The notes beneath the pieces are model-generated. The model had not been told where the DNA came from. It saw only the letters and a program-made list of their open reading frames with translations, and did no database searches. Below, piece after piece: positions 25,831 to 35,084 of a stretch of DNA of 64,000 bases (positions within the stretch are counted from its first letter, which is position 1; the number at the start of each line of letters is the position of its first letter). Origin of the DNA: Rhizobium sp. R634 (lineage in GTDB: Bacteria > Pseudomonadota > Alphaproteobacteria > Rhizobiales > Rhizobiaceae); NCBI RefSeq assembly GCF_002211305.1, contig NZ_LOKW01000005.1:1-64000 (forward strand), given 5' to 3'. Position numbers and translations under genes: made by a program.

Positions 25831-26672
25831 CCCTTGACGCCGCCGCTGGTGAGCCCCGAAATCAGGGCGCGTTGCATGACGAGACCGATCAGCACCGGAG
25901 GCAGGGCGGCGAGCACGCCTGCCGTGGCGATCAGTCCGTAATCGGAAACGCGGCCGCCGGCGAGATCGGCAATGGCGACGGTCAGCGTCTTGGCGCGCTG
26001 GTCCGAGGTGAAGAGCAGCGCATAGAAGAATTCATCCCAGGCAAGCAGGAAGGCAAAGAGGCTCGATGTCGCGACCACGGGGGCGGCGAGCGGCAGGGTG
26101 ATGATCCTCAGCGTCTGGAACAGGCCGGCGCCGTCGATCATCGCAGCGGATTCGATCTCACGCGGGATGGAATCGAAGCCCGATTTCATCAGCCAGGTGG
26201 TGAAGGGCGCCAGGATGGTGAGATAGACGAGGGCGAGGCCGAAGACGTTGTTCAGCATGCCGAGATGGGAAAGCCCCATATAGAGCGGCACGGCGAGCGC
26301 CACCGGCGGCAGCATGTAGGTGGCGATCACCATCGACAGCGACCAGCCCACCGAAGGCGTGCGCGACACTGCCCATCCGGCCGGAATGGCGAGTGCGATG
26401 GCGGCGATCGTCGCCATGCCGGCCACCTCGATGCTGTTGCGCAGCGACGAGGTGAAGGCGGCGCCGGCGCTGTTTTCCAGCGTCGACAGCAGGATTTGGT
26501 ATCGCGAGAAATCCGCGGCCTGCGGCCACCAGCGTAGCGGCTTTGCCGCAAGATCGGCGGCCGGCGAGATGCTCATGATGAAGAGCCACAGGATCGGCGC
26601 CAGGATGACGGCGGCAAGCAGGAGCGCGCAAAGATGGATGAAAGCGGAAAAGAGCGGGCTCTGGCGTTCCAT
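25827..26672 (-). CDS. ABC sugar permease (MalG/UgpE type)
   Basis: The 281-residue protein has six membrane helices and the EAA loop ESAAMIDGAGLFQTLRIITLP that docks to the ATPase. The N-terminus and the C-terminal end resemble the second permease of CUT1 importers. It overlaps the other permease by one base and the SIS gene by four, showing tight co-translation. Confidence 0.85.
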   Translation of the reverse strand: MERQSPLFSAFIHLCALLLAAVILAPILWLFIMSISPAADLAAKPLRWWPQAADFSRYQILLSTLENSAGAAFTSSLRNSIEVAGMATIAAIALAIPAGWAVSRTPSVGWSLSMVIATYMLPPVALAVPLYMGLSHLGMLNNVFGLALVYLTILAPFTTWLMKSGFDSIPREIESAAMIDGAGLFQTLRIITLPLAAPVVATSSLFAFLLAWDEFFYALLFTSDQRAKTLTVAIADLAGGRVSDYGLIATAGVLAALPPVLIGLVMQRALISGLTSGGVKG

Positions 26673-27556
26673 CAGGCGGCACTCCCGGCGGTCTTGCGCA
26701 CCAGTGCGGCGTAGCCTGCGGCAAGCAGCGTCACCAGCAGCGTAACGATCAAGGCCAAGGACGCGCCCGATCCCGCCCGCTGGAAGGAGAATGCCTCCTG
26801 ATAGACGAGGATCGACAGCGTGCGGGTGCTGTTGGCCGGGCCGCCGCGGGTCATGACCCAGATGATGTCGAACACCTTAAAGGCTTCGATCGTGCGCAGC
26901 ACGAGCGCCACCATCAGCGGGCCGGCGAGATAAGGCAGGATGACGAAGCGGAAGCGGGCAAAAGGCCCCGCGCCGTCAACGAGGGAGGCGGCGGTGATAT
27001 CGCGCGGCACGGCCTGGAGTGCGGCAAGTGCGATCAGCGCCACCAGCGGAAAATTTTTCCAGCAGTCGGCGACGATGAGGGCGGCGAGCGCCGTGCCCGG
27101 CTCGCCGAGCCAGGAGCGATAGGCATCGAGCAGGCCGAGCTGCGTCAGCGCTGCGTTGAGCGCACCGTATTCAGGATTGTAGATCAGCCGCCAGAGCGTG
27201 GCGTTGACGACGGTCGGCAGCGCCCAGGGCAGGATCATCAGGGCGCGCAGCGCCGTGCGACCGCGGAACTGCTGGTTCAGCAGGAGGGCGGCAAGCACGC
27301 CGATCACCATTTCGGCGGCGACCGAGACGATCGCGAACCAGGCCGTCGTGACCAGCGTGCGCTGGAAATTCGAGCCGGAGAGCATCTTCACGTAATTATC
27401 GATGCCGACGAAATTGCCGCCGGTGCCGACGAGCTTGGCATCGGTGAAGGAGAGGCCGACGGTATCGACCAGCGGCCAGCCGATGACCGAGATCATGACC
27501 ACGAGAAGCGGCAGCATCAACAGCCACGCGCGCGTTGTCAGCCATGTGCCCGACAT
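26672..27556 (-). CDS. ABC sugar permease (MalF/UgpA type)
   Basis: The 294-residue protein has six membrane helices and the EAA-type loop ITAASLVDGAGPFARFRFV. It is the first permease of the CUT1 pair and overlaps the next gene by one base. It is separated from the binding-protein gene by a 70-base gap holding a strong hairpin, a usual arrangement that lowers permease expression relative to binding protein. Confidence 0.85.
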   Translation of the reverse strand: MSGTWLTTRAWLLMLPLLVVMISVIGWPLVDTVGLSFTDAKLVGTGGNFVGIDNYVKMLSGSNFQRTLVTTAWFAIVSVAAEMVIGVLAALLLNQQFRGRTALRALMILPWALPTVVNATLWRLIYNPEYGALNAALTQLGLLDAYRSWLGEPGTALAALIVADCWKNFPLVALIALAALQAVPRDITAASLVDGAGPFARFRFVILPYLAGPLMVALVLRTIEAFKVFDIIWVMTRGGPANSTRTLSILVYQEAFSFQRAGSGASLALIVTLLVTLLAAGYAALVRKTAGSAA

Positions 27557-27589
27557 CGAGGCGATCCTTCATTCACAGGTTTGGGAGGC

Positions 27590-27610
27590 GGGCGGCGACA
27601 GGCGCCGCCC
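27590..27610 (-). terminator. Attenuator hairpin between binding protein and permeases
   Basis: GGGCGGCG (27590-27597) pairs perfectly with CGCCGCCC (27603-27610) around a 5-base loop, without a T run on the transcribed strand. Such hairpins after binding-protein genes commonly stabilise the upstream message or give partial termination. Confidence 0.6.
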
Positions 27611-27626
27611 GGGGTTCATGCCGGGC

Positions 27627-28865
27627 TCAGAGGCCGCTATTTTCGGCGGCCGACTTCAGAGCATCCTCAGGCGTTGACTGGCCGAGCAGCGATTCCTGGA
27701 TCGCCTGCTGCAGCGCGGTCGAAAGCTCCTGATATTTCGGCGTCGTCGGGCGCGGATACATGGCGGCGAGGCCGACCTTGGCGGCGGAAATCAGCTCCTC
27801 CTGGCCCTTGGTAACGGCCGGGTCCGCGTAAGAGGAGGCCCAGATCGGCAGGCTGAGCTTGGCGTAGGCGTTCTGTGTCGCCTGCGAGGTCATGAAGGTG
27901 ATGTATTTCCAGGCCTCGTCGGGATGTTTGCTGGCGGAGGTGATGCCGAGGCCCATCGAGCCGTTGACGGCCGAAGCCTCGCTCTTGCCGGCGACACCCG
28001 GCGCCGGCACGACACCGACCTTGCCCGCGACCTTGCTGTCCTTCGGGTCGTTGGCCATGTTGTACATGTAGGTCCAGTTCAGCGCGAAGGCGGCATCGCC
28101 GTTCTGGAAGACCTTGCGGACATCCTCTTCCAGGAATTCCTTGGAGTTCGGGTTCGTCAGGCCTGAGGTATAGCTCGAGACCATGTATTTCAGCGCGTCG
28201 AGGCCGCCGCCGGTCTGGAAGGCCGGCTTGCCGTCCTTCAGGAAATCGCCGCCATAGGCGCTGACGAGCGTGGTGTAGTCGCAGACCGCGGCTTCGGCCT
28301 GCGACCAGCTCCAGGCGATCGGGGTGGCGAGCAGGCCCTTGTCCTTGATGGTCTTTGCCTGTTCGGTGAGTTCATCCCAGGTTTTCGGCGGCGTCTTGAT
28401 GCCGGCCTTTTCGAGGATTTCTTTGTTGTAGAACAGGTATTTGGTGTCGAGGATCCACGGCATGCCGTAATATTTGCCGTCATACTGCACGGTGGTCCAG
28501 GCGCCCGGCAGCACGCCCTTCTTCATCTCCTCGGTGATGCGGGAGGAGACGTCGACCAGCACCTTGTTGGTGGCGTATTCGGCCGGCCAGATGACGTCGA
28601 AAAGGACGACGTCGTAACCGCCGCCGGAACCCTGCGCCAGCACGGTCTTGTCGTGCAGGCCTTCATAGGGAACGAATTCGAGATTGACCTTGATATCCGG
28701 GTTCGCCTTGGCGAAAGCGTCGGTCATGGCGCGCACATCGGCTTCGCTATAAGCGGCCTGCGCCATGAACAGCGCGTTGAGCGTCGTTTCGGCGAAAGCA
28801 TGCGGGGCAAGGGATGCGCCGATCAAGGCCGCACCCAAAAGCGTCTTGTTCAAGGATTTCAGCAT
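27627..28865 (-). CDS. Sugar ABC transporter substrate-binding protein
   Basis: The 412-residue protein has a signal peptide (about 1-25, APHAFAE) and a family-1 solute-binding fold with PWILDTKYLFYNKEIL in the hinge region. It captures a carbohydrate in the periplasm for the linked permeases. The start at 28865 follows GGAGG. It is the first gene of the operon and divergent from the ROK repressor. The ligand is not evident; the downstream SIS and PfkB genes suggest an amino-sugar or Amadori-type compound. Confidence 0.85.
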   Translation of the reverse strand: MLKSLNKTLLGAALIGASLAPHAFAETTLNALFMAQAAYSEADVRAMTDAFAKANPDIKVNLEFVPYEGLHDKTVLAQGSGGGYDVVLFDVIWPAEYATNKVLVDVSSRITEEMKKGVLPGAWTTVQYDGKYYGMPWILDTKYLFYNKEILEKAGIKTPPKTWDELTEQAKTIKDKGLLATPIAWSWSQAEAAVCDYTTLVSAYGGDFLKDGKPAFQTGGGLDALKYMVSSYTSGLTNPNSKEFLEEDVRKVFQNGDAAFALNWTYMYNMANDPKDSKVAGKVGVVPAPGVAGKSEASAVNGSMGLGITSASKHPDEAWKYITFMTSQATQNAYAKLSLPIWASSYADPAVTKGQEELISAAKVGLAAMYPRPTTPKYQELSTALQQAIQESLLGQSTPEDALKSAAENSGL

Positions 28866-29030
28866 TGCAGCCTCCAGTTTTTGACATTTACGCATGGCCG
28901 AGGGCGGATTTTCCGCCATCGGTTTTCGAGAAGGCACGCGTGAAAAAAAACGTGCCGGTTCGTGATCTCGGAGCGTCGTTGGAGGCCCTGTGCGGCTTCC
29001 TGCGTTCCCTGGAACTCTTCGGTCCCTTAT

Positions 29031-29051
29031 TAAGTCAATTGTCTTGACTTA
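29031..29051. promoter_or_regulatory. Inverted repeat, likely ROK operator over divergent -35 boxes
   Basis: TAAGTCAA (29031-29038) and TTGACTTA (29044-29051) form an 8-bp perfect inverted repeat with a 5-base centre. Each half contains TTGACT reading outward on its own strand, so bound repressor would cover -35 elements in both directions. It lies between the ABC operon and the ROK gene, the expected site for a NagC/Mlc-like operator. The -10 elements are not convincing. Confidence 0.55.
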
Positions 29052-29093
29052 TTACTTCTTCAACATTCTACTGGAGTCAAGAGGCAATTGCAC

Positions 29094-30299
29094 ATGAATG
29101 ACAGCAGGCCGATCAGGGCCAAGAGCGGCACCAATCACGAAGGCACCAGCGCGCATAACCGGCGCGTGATGATCGACGCCCTGCGGATCAACGGTGCACT
29201 CTCGCGCGCCGATCTGGCGCGGGCGACGTGGCTGACCAAGCAGACGGTGTCGAATATCATCGAGGAGCTCGAGCGCGACGGTCTCGTCAGTTCGCAGGAG
29301 GCGGTGCGAAAGGGCAGGGGCCAGCCCTCGACCCCCTATCGGCTCGTTCCCGAGGGCGCCTTTGCGATCGGCCTGCAGATCGACCGGCACGTGACGCGGG
29401 CGGTCGCCGTCGATCTCGTCGGTAGCGTTCTCGTGCGCGCCGAGGCCGGTTTGCCGCCCGGTGGCCCGTCGACAGGCGCGAAGGTCATTCTCGATCTCGT
29501 CACCGGCGTGCGCTCGAAGCTCGCCGCGATCGTCCAGCAATCGGAGACGCGCCTGGTCGGCCTCGGTGTCGCGATGCCCGGCCCCTTCGGGATCGACGGC
29601 AGCGGCGACGATCCGTGGATGATGGAGGCCTGGCAGAAGTTTCCGCTGCTGGAGACCCTCACCGCAGGCACCGGGCTCGATGTCGGCCTGCAGAACGATG
29701 CGGCCGCGGCTGCGACCGCCGAGCGCATGGTGGGAGCCGCCCACGGTCTCGATCATGCCATCTGCCTTTTCGTCGGTTACGGCATCGGCGCCGGCCTCAT
29801 TTTAAACGGCGAACTCTACCGCGGCGCCAACGGCAATGCCGGCGAGATCGGCATGGCGCTGCTCTTTGCTGACGGCAAATCGACGCCGCTCGAACACCGC
29901 GCCTCGCTCGCCTCGCTCTATCAGCATCTGTCGGCCGACCCCGCCGATCCCGATCTCCATGCGCACATCGACGACCTCGCCTTGCGGGGCGATCCGAGTA
30001 TCGAGGCCTGGATCGAGGCGGCGGCGGCGGATCTGCGCTGGAGCATCCATCTGATCGAAACGATCTTCGATCCGCAGACGGTGATCCTCTGCGGCAGCGC
30101 GCCGGTGGCATTGGTGAACAGGCTGATTGCGGCGATCGGTCCGCTGCAGCCTTCGACCGCCGAAAGGCGTGGTCGCACGCTGCCGCGCCTGCAACCGGGC
30201 ATGGCCGATCCCTGGTCGGTGGCGCTCGGGGCGGCCGCCGGACCGATCAGCCGGGCATTCGATCCGCATTTCGCTGCAATTTTGAAGGATTCCCGCTGA
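29094..30299 (+). CDS. ROK-family transcriptional repressor
   Basis: The 401-residue protein has an N-terminal winged helix (about 20-75, with LARATWLTKQTVSNIIEEL) and a ROK sugar-kinase-like domain. The usual ROK zinc motif (CxCGxxGCxE) is absent: after GNAGEIG the sequence runs on without cysteines. It is therefore a regulator rather than a kinase, and an unusual ROK member. It is divergent from the sugar ABC operon with a palindromic operator between them, so it most likely represses that operon until the substrate or its phosphate binds. The start at 29094 is an ATG; a TTG two codons earlier is possible. Confidence 0.82.
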   Translation: MNDSRPIRAKSGTNHEGTSAHNRRVMIDALRINGALSRADLARATWLTKQTVSNIIEELERDGLVSSQEAVRKGRGQPSTPYRLVPEGAFAIGLQIDRHVTRAVAVDLVGSVLVRAEAGLPPGGPSTGAKVILDLVTGVRSKLAAIVQQSETRLVGLGVAMPGPFGIDGSGDDPWMMEAWQKFPLLETLTAGTGLDVGLQNDAAAAATAERMVGAAHGLDHAICLFVGYGIGAGLILNGELYRGANGNAGEIGMALLFADGKSTPLEHRASLASLYQHLSADPADPDLHAHIDDLALRGDPSIEAWIEAAAADLRWSIHLIETIFDPQTVILCGSAPVALVNRLIAAIGPLQPSTAERRGRTLPRLQPGMADPWSVALGAAAGPISRAFDPHFAAILKDSR

Positions 30300-30663
30300 T
30301 TTCGAGGCTGAAACCAAGCGTTGCACAGCAGTGCAGCGGCAGAAAAGTGGTTCTCTTTGTAAGTTTCAAGTGACCATTGCCAGCGAATAAAGCGGCGATG
30401 CCGAAGTATAGTCAAATATTGAAAATCATTGAAATTTATAGGAATTCTGGTATAGATATAACTATTCGGCAGTGCGCTGGGGTGGTTGGTGAGGCTTCTC
30501 TCAATATAGCCTTCAGCCGTGGCAAATAACATCCGCATGAAGGTTTCGTGACGGCGCGATTTCGGTTGTTTCATGTCATGGAATATTCATTGGCCGCGGC
30601 AATTTGGACCAGCTAATAGGGCGTGCGCTGAAAGTGCGCGTCTCTTTTACGTTCGAGGTTCTC
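30300..30663. other. Intergenic region upstream of ugpB
   Basis: These 364 bases lie between the ROK gene stop and ugpB. The stretch around 30410-30470 is AT-rich and may carry the ugp promoter. I could not find a convincing Pho box, terminator or small gene. Confidence 0.4.
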
Positions 30664-32019
30664 ATGCAAGCCAAGCTTCTCGGCGCCGTCGGCGCCCTTC
30701 TCGCTACAGCGTTTCTTGCTGGCCCGGCTGCCGCCGCCGAAAAGACCAAGATTGACTTCTGGTTCGGCAATTCCGGCGACATCGCAAAGCGTGTCCAGGA
30801 ACAGTGCGATCGCTTCAACCAGTCGCAGGCCGATTACGAAGTCGTCTGCACCAGCCAGGGCAGCTACGACGCCTCCCTGCAGAACACCATTGCCGCCTTC
30901 CGCGCCGGCAAGCAGCCGACCATCGCCCAGGTTTCCGACGCCGGCACGCTCGACATCATGCTTTCCGGCGCCTACTACCCGGCAAACAAGCTGATGGCCG
31001 ACATGGGCTACACCGTCGACTGGAACGATTACTTCTCGGGCATCGCAGGCTATTACGCCACGTCGAAGGGCGAGATGTATTCCTTCCCCTTCAACTCCTC
31101 GACCGCTCTGCTCTACTGGAACAAGGACGCCTTCGCCAAGATCGGCAAGGATCATGCTCCGGCGACCTGGAAGGAAGCCGGTGATGACTTCAAGGCTCTG
31201 AAGGACGCCGGCTATGCATGCCCGCTCGCCTTCGACATCTCCAACAACGAAGTCTGGCAGTACGTCGAGCAGTTCGAAGCCGTCAACGGTGAGCCGATCG
31301 CCACGAAGAAGAACGGTTTCGAAGGCCTCGACGCCGAGCTGGTCTTCAACAAGAACCCGCTTCTCGTCAGCTACATCAAGGACCTCAAGTCCTGGTACGA
31401 CAACAAGCTTGCCGTCATCAAGAACAAGGCCGTCGGCCAGACCTTCGTCGAAGCCTTCGCTGCCGGCGATTGCCAGGTCATTCTGACCTCGGTCGGCGAC
31501 CACGGCAATATCGGCCGCACCGCCAAGCAGGGCATGAACTGGGGCGTTGCCATGCTCCCGACCTACGGTGACGCAACCCGTCACAGCTCCTATGTCGGCG
31601 GCGCTTCGCTCTGGGTTCTGAAGGGCCATTCGGACGCGGAGTACAAGGCCGCGGCTGCCTTCTTCAACTTTATCGCCAAGCCGGAAGAAGCTCTGACCTG
31701 GTCGACCGTTACCGGCTATATCCCGGTCCGCAACTCCGGCTTCGAATATCTGAAGAAGCAGGGCTTCTACGACAAGGCGCCTTACGCCGGCCGCGAACTC
31801 GCCATTCAGAGCCTGACCGTTTCCCCGGCCGGCGATGCAGCGGCCAAGGGCATCCGTCTCGGCGGCCTGCTGCAGGTCCGCACCGAGATCGCCAACAGCC
31901 TGCAGGCCATCTTCGTCAACAATGCCGACGTCCAGGCCTCGCTCGACTCGGCTGCCGAACGCGGCAACCAGCTTCTGCGCCGCTTCCAGCAGACCTACAA
32001 GAACGTTCAGCTCCCCTGA
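30664..32019 (+). CDS. ugpB: sn-Glycerol-3-phosphate ABC transporter binding protein
   Basis: The 451-residue protein has a signal peptide (about 1-25, AAAAE) and aligns with E. coli UgpB throughout. Matching stretches include PFNSSTALLYWNKDAF, GGASLWVLKG and ERGNQLLRRF near the C-terminus. It binds sn-glycerol-3-phosphate and glycerophosphodiesters in the periplasm, supplying phosphorus or carbon. The ATG at 30664 follows GAGG. It heads the ugpBAEC operon; codon choice is more uniform (many AAG, GGC, CTC) than in its neighbours, fitting high expression. Confidence 0.9.
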   Translation: MQAKLLGAVGALLATAFLAGPAAAAEKTKIDFWFGNSGDIAKRVQEQCDRFNQSQADYEVVCTSQGSYDASLQNTIAAFRAGKQPTIAQVSDAGTLDIMLSGAYYPANKLMADMGYTVDWNDYFSGIAGYYATSKGEMYSFPFNSSTALLYWNKDAFAKIGKDHAPATWKEAGDDFKALKDAGYACPLAFDISNNEVWQYVEQFEAVNGEPIATKKNGFEGLDAELVFNKNPLLVSYIKDLKSWYDNKLAVIKNKAVGQTFVEAFAAGDCQVILTSVGDHGNIGRTAKQGMNWGVAMLPTYGDATRHSSYVGGASLWVLKGHSDAEYKAAAAFFNFIAKPEEALTWSTVTGYIPVRNSGFEYLKKQGFYDKAPYAGRELAIQSLTVSPAGDAAAKGIRLGGLLQVRTEIANSLQAIFVNNADVQASLDSAAERGNQLLRRFQQTYKNVQLP

Positions 32020-32033
32020 TCGCCTGATTGAAC

Positions 32034-32072
32034 CGCACCCGGCCCGCCTCGCGCGCGCCGGGTGCGTCTTTG
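32034..32072 (+). terminator. Attenuator hairpin between ugpB and ugpA
   Basis: CGCACCCGGC (32034-32043) pairs perfectly with GCCGGGTGCG (32057-32066), followed by TCTTTG. It sits in the 127-base gap after the binding-protein gene and probably gives partial termination or protects the ugpB message. Confidence 0.65.
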
Positions 32073-32146
32073 TAAGTTCTCCCCATCAGTCGCGGATGCG
32101 CGCTGCCGCCCGCGCCTGAAGTCAAACCAGGCGAAAACGACCACCC

Positions 32147-33031
32147 ATGGAAAAGCGCGTCACTTTCTCCTCGACGACGATCGGCCTGCTCTTCGCATTC
32201 CCGATGCTGCTGCTGATCTTCGTCTTCTTCTACTGGCCGAGCGCGCAGGCGCTCTATTGGGCGTTCACGCTCGAACAGCCATGGGGCGGCGGCAATGCCT
32301 GGGTCGGCTTCGACAATTTCAAGCTGTTGCTCAGCGATCCGATCTATTGGGAATCGATCACCCGCAGCATGGTCTTCGGCTTCAGCTCGACGATCATTGC
32401 CATGGGGCTGGCGCTCATCCTGGCGCTTTTGACGGATCGCGAACTGCGCGGCCACAAGATCTACCGGTCGGTTTTCATCTGGCCCTATGCGATCGCCGCG
32501 CCCGCTCTCGGGCTCGCCTTCCGCTTCATCCTGGCGCCGGAGGCCGGCCTTCTCTCGGTCATCAACCATGTCTGGCCGGGCCTCTGGAATCCCGCGCTCG
32601 ACGGCAAGGACGCGATGATCGCCGTCATCGTCGCCTTCTCCTGGAAATATATCGGCTATAACTTCATCTTCTTCCTCTCGGCTCTGCAGGGCATTCCGCG
32701 CTCGCTGATCGAAGCGGCCGCCATGGACGGCTCGGGGCCGCTGCGCCGCATGTGGGACCTCCAGCTGCCGCTGCTGACGCCGACCTTGTTCTTCCTGCTT
32801 GTCATCAACATCACCGAAAGCTTCCAGGATTCCTTCGGCATCGTCGACGTCATGACGCAGGGCGGCCCTGCGCGCGCGACCGAGTTGATGGTCTACAAGA
32901 TTTATTTCGACGGTTTCCGGGGCCTCGATTATTCGGGCGCTGCGGCGCAATCGATCATCCTGATGCTGCTCGTCGTCATGCTCACCGTCTTCCAGTTCCG
33001 CTTCATCGAGCGGCGCGTGCACTACAAGTGA
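32147..33031 (+). CDS. ugpA: sn-Glycerol-3-phosphate ABC permease
   Basis: The 294-residue protein has six membrane helices and the EAA loop EAAAMDGSGPLRRMWDLQLP. N-terminal KRVTFSSTTIGLLFAFPMLL is typical of UgpA. It pairs with UgpE to form the channel. Position between ugpB and ugpE in the standard order supports the assignment. Confidence 0.9.
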   Translation: MEKRVTFSSTTIGLLFAFPMLLLIFVFFYWPSAQALYWAFTLEQPWGGGNAWVGFDNFKLLLSDPIYWESITRSMVFGFSSTIIAMGLALILALLTDRELRGHKIYRSVFIWPYAIAAPALGLAFRFILAPEAGLLSVINHVWPGLWNPALDGKDAMIAVIVAFSWKYIGYNFIFFLSALQGIPRSLIEAAAMDGSGPLRRMWDLQLPLLTPTLFFLLVINITESFQDSFGIVDVMTQGGPARATELMVYKIYFDGFRGLDYSGAAAQSIILMLLVVMLTVFQFRFIERRVHYK

Positions 33032-33041
33032 GGTCGCGGAC

Positions 33042-33956
33042 ATGATCGAACGCACGCCGATATTCAACTTCATCTGCTACACGCTTCTGGCGCTCGGCAT
33101 GGTGATCGCGCTCCTGCCTTTCGTCATCGTCATCATCGCATCGACGCTCGATCTGGAGACGGTCAACCGCGTGCCGCTGCCGCTGACGCCGGGCTCGCAT
33201 TTCTGGGAAAACGCCCGGGAAGCCTGGGTGCGCGCCGATCTCGGCAACAAGCTGCTGCACAGCATCATCTTCGCGACATCGGTCGCCGCCGGCAAGGTCA
33301 TCCTTTCCGCCATGGCAGCCTTCTCGATCGTCTATTTCCGTTTCCGCGGCCGGCACCTGATTTTCTGGATCATCTTCATCACGCTGATGCTGCCGCTCGA
33401 AGTCCGCATCGTGCCGACCTATTCGATTGCGGCCAATGCACTGCAGCCTTTCCAAACAATCCTCGACGTCACGGGCATCACCGCGCTCGTCGCCTGGGGA
33501 TCCGGCCTTCAGATCAAGCTGGAATGGGGGCTGTTGAATTCCTATACCGGCCTCGTGGCGCCGCTCGTCGCCACCGCGACCGGCACCTTCCTTTACCGCC
33601 AGTTCTACCTGACGGTTCCCGATGAGCTTGCCGAGGCTTCGAAGATGGACGGATCGGGACCGGTCCGGTTCTTCTGGGACATTCTGCTGCCGTTGTCGCG
33701 ACCGAACATGATCGCGCTGTTCACGATCATGTTCGTCTGGGCATGGAACCAGTATCTCTGGCCGCTTCTGATCACCACCGATCCGAATTTCGGCATTGCG
33801 GTGACGCAGCTCAAAACCCTGATCCCATCCGAATTCGGCCTGCCTGACTGGAACGTCGCCATGGCGGGTACACTGATCATCATGTCGCCGCCGCTGGTGC
33901 TCGTCATCCTGATGCAGCGCTGGTTCGTGCGCGGCCTTATCTCCACCGAGAAGTGA
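33042..33956 (+). CDS. ugpE: sn-Glycerol-3-phosphate ABC permease
   Basis: The 304-residue protein has six membrane helices and the EAA loop EASKMDGSGPVRFFWDILLP. The sequence has a longer periplasmic loop in the middle (around 135-175) than the E. coli protein as I know it. It starts ten bases after the ugpA stop and is the partner permease of UgpA. Confidence 0.88.
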   Translation: MIERTPIFNFICYTLLALGMVIALLPFVIVIIASTLDLETVNRVPLPLTPGSHFWENAREAWVRADLGNKLLHSIIFATSVAAGKVILSAMAAFSIVYFRFRGRHLIFWIIFITLMLPLEVRIVPTYSIAANALQPFQTILDVTGITALVAWGSGLQIKLEWGLLNSYTGLVAPLVATATGTFLYRQFYLTVPDELAEASKMDGSGPVRFFWDILLPLSRPNMIALFTIMFVWAWNQYLWPLLITTDPNFGIAVTQLKTLIPSEFGLPDWNVAMAGTLIIMSPPLVLVILMQRWFVRGLISTEK

Positions 33957-33968
33957 AGGAACAGTCCT

Positions 33969-35078
33969 GTGGCACCGATCTCAATCCGTGATGTGAAGAA
34001 GAGCTACGGCAAACATCCCGTCGTTCACGGCGTCGACCTGGAGATTAAATCCGGTGAATTCGTTGTCATCCTCGGCCCCTCCGGCTGCGGCAAGTCCACG
34101 CTCTTGCGCATGATCGCCGGCCTCGAGGAGATCAGCGGCGGCGAAATCGCCATCGACGGCCGCGTCGTCAACCAGCTGGAGCCGCGCGAGCGCGGCTGCG
34201 CCATGGTGTTCCAGAACTATGCGCTCTATCCGCATATGACCGTTGCCGAGAATATCGGCTATGCCTTGAAGGTCGCCGGCGTTGCGAAGGCGGAGCGTCA
34301 GCGACGCATTGGAGAGGTCGCCAAGGCGCTCAGCCTCGAACCCTTCCTCGACCGCCGCCCGGCCGCTCTTTCCGGCGGCCAGCGCCAGCGCGTCGCCATG
34401 GGCCGCGCGATGATCCGGGAACCGAAAGTGTTCCTCTTCGACGAGCCGCTGTCGAACCTCGACGCCAAGCTGCGCATCGCCATGCGCGCCGAAATCCGCC
34501 GCCTGCACCGCCGCCTCGGCGCCACCTCGATCTTCGTCACACATGACCAGACGGAAGCGATGACGCTCGCCGACCGGCTGGTGGTGATGAATGGCGGCAG
34601 GGTCGAGCAGGTCGGCACGCCGGAAGAGGTCTATCATCATCCGGTCTCGCGCTTCGTCGCCGGTTTCGTCGGCACGCCGGCGATGAACCTGCTTGAAGGC
34701 ACGATCAACGACGAGGGCGTCTTCGTCTACGACCAGAGCCGCAAGATCGCGCTGCCGCGCGAACGCGCCGCGAGCCTGAAAGGCAAGCGCGTTGTGCTCG
34801 GCATGCGCGCCGAGGCCGCCCGGCTGGTGGCGCCGGATGCGCCCGGCGCTTTGATCGCAACGGCCGATTTCATCGAAGAGCTCGGCGCGAGCCGCGTCGT
34901 TCATGCCGATTTCGACGGGCTGCCCTTTGCCGTGGCGCTGACGGAGGCCGTGACGGTGAAATCGGGCGATCAGATCGGCATCGCCATCGATCACAATGCA
35001 ATCCACCTCTATGCCTACGATACCGGCCGGATCATCGAGAATTCCGCCATGAGCAGCGCCGCCACGGTTCACGCGTAA
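33969..35078 (+). CDS. ugpC: sn-Glycerol-3-phosphate ABC ATPase
   Basis: The 369-residue ATPase has Walker [10 protein letters not shown], signature LSGGQRQR, Walker B VFLFDEP and a C-terminal TOBE domain. It starts with GTG at 33969 after AAGGA, twelve bases past ugpE. It powers import through UgpAE and ends only six bases from the stop of the converging cupin gene. Confidence 0.9.
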   Translation: MAPISIRDVKKSYGKHPVVHGVDLEIKSGEFVVILGPSGCGKSTLLRMIAGLEEISGGEIAIDGRVVNQLEPRERGCAMVFQNYALYPHMTVAENIGYALKVAGVAKAERQRRIGEVAKALSLEPFLDRRPAALSGGQRQRVAMGRAMIREPKVFLFDEPLSNLDAKLRIAMRAEIRRLHRRLGATSIFVTHDQTEAMTLADRLVVMNGGRVEQVGTPEEVYHHPVSRFVAGFVGTPAMNLLEGTINDEGVFVYDQSRKIALPRERAASLKGKRVVLGMRAEAARLVAPDAPGALIATADFIEELGASRVVHADFDGLPFAVALTEAVTVKSGDQIGIAIDHNAIHLYAYDTGRIIENSAMSSAATVHA

Positions 35079-35084
35079 CGGGTA

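Noticed and set aside
30540..30600. Pho-box-like sequence before ugpB
   Set aside because: TTTCATG and ATTCAT repeats are present but spacing and sequence do not fit the CTGTCAT direct-repeat pattern well enough.
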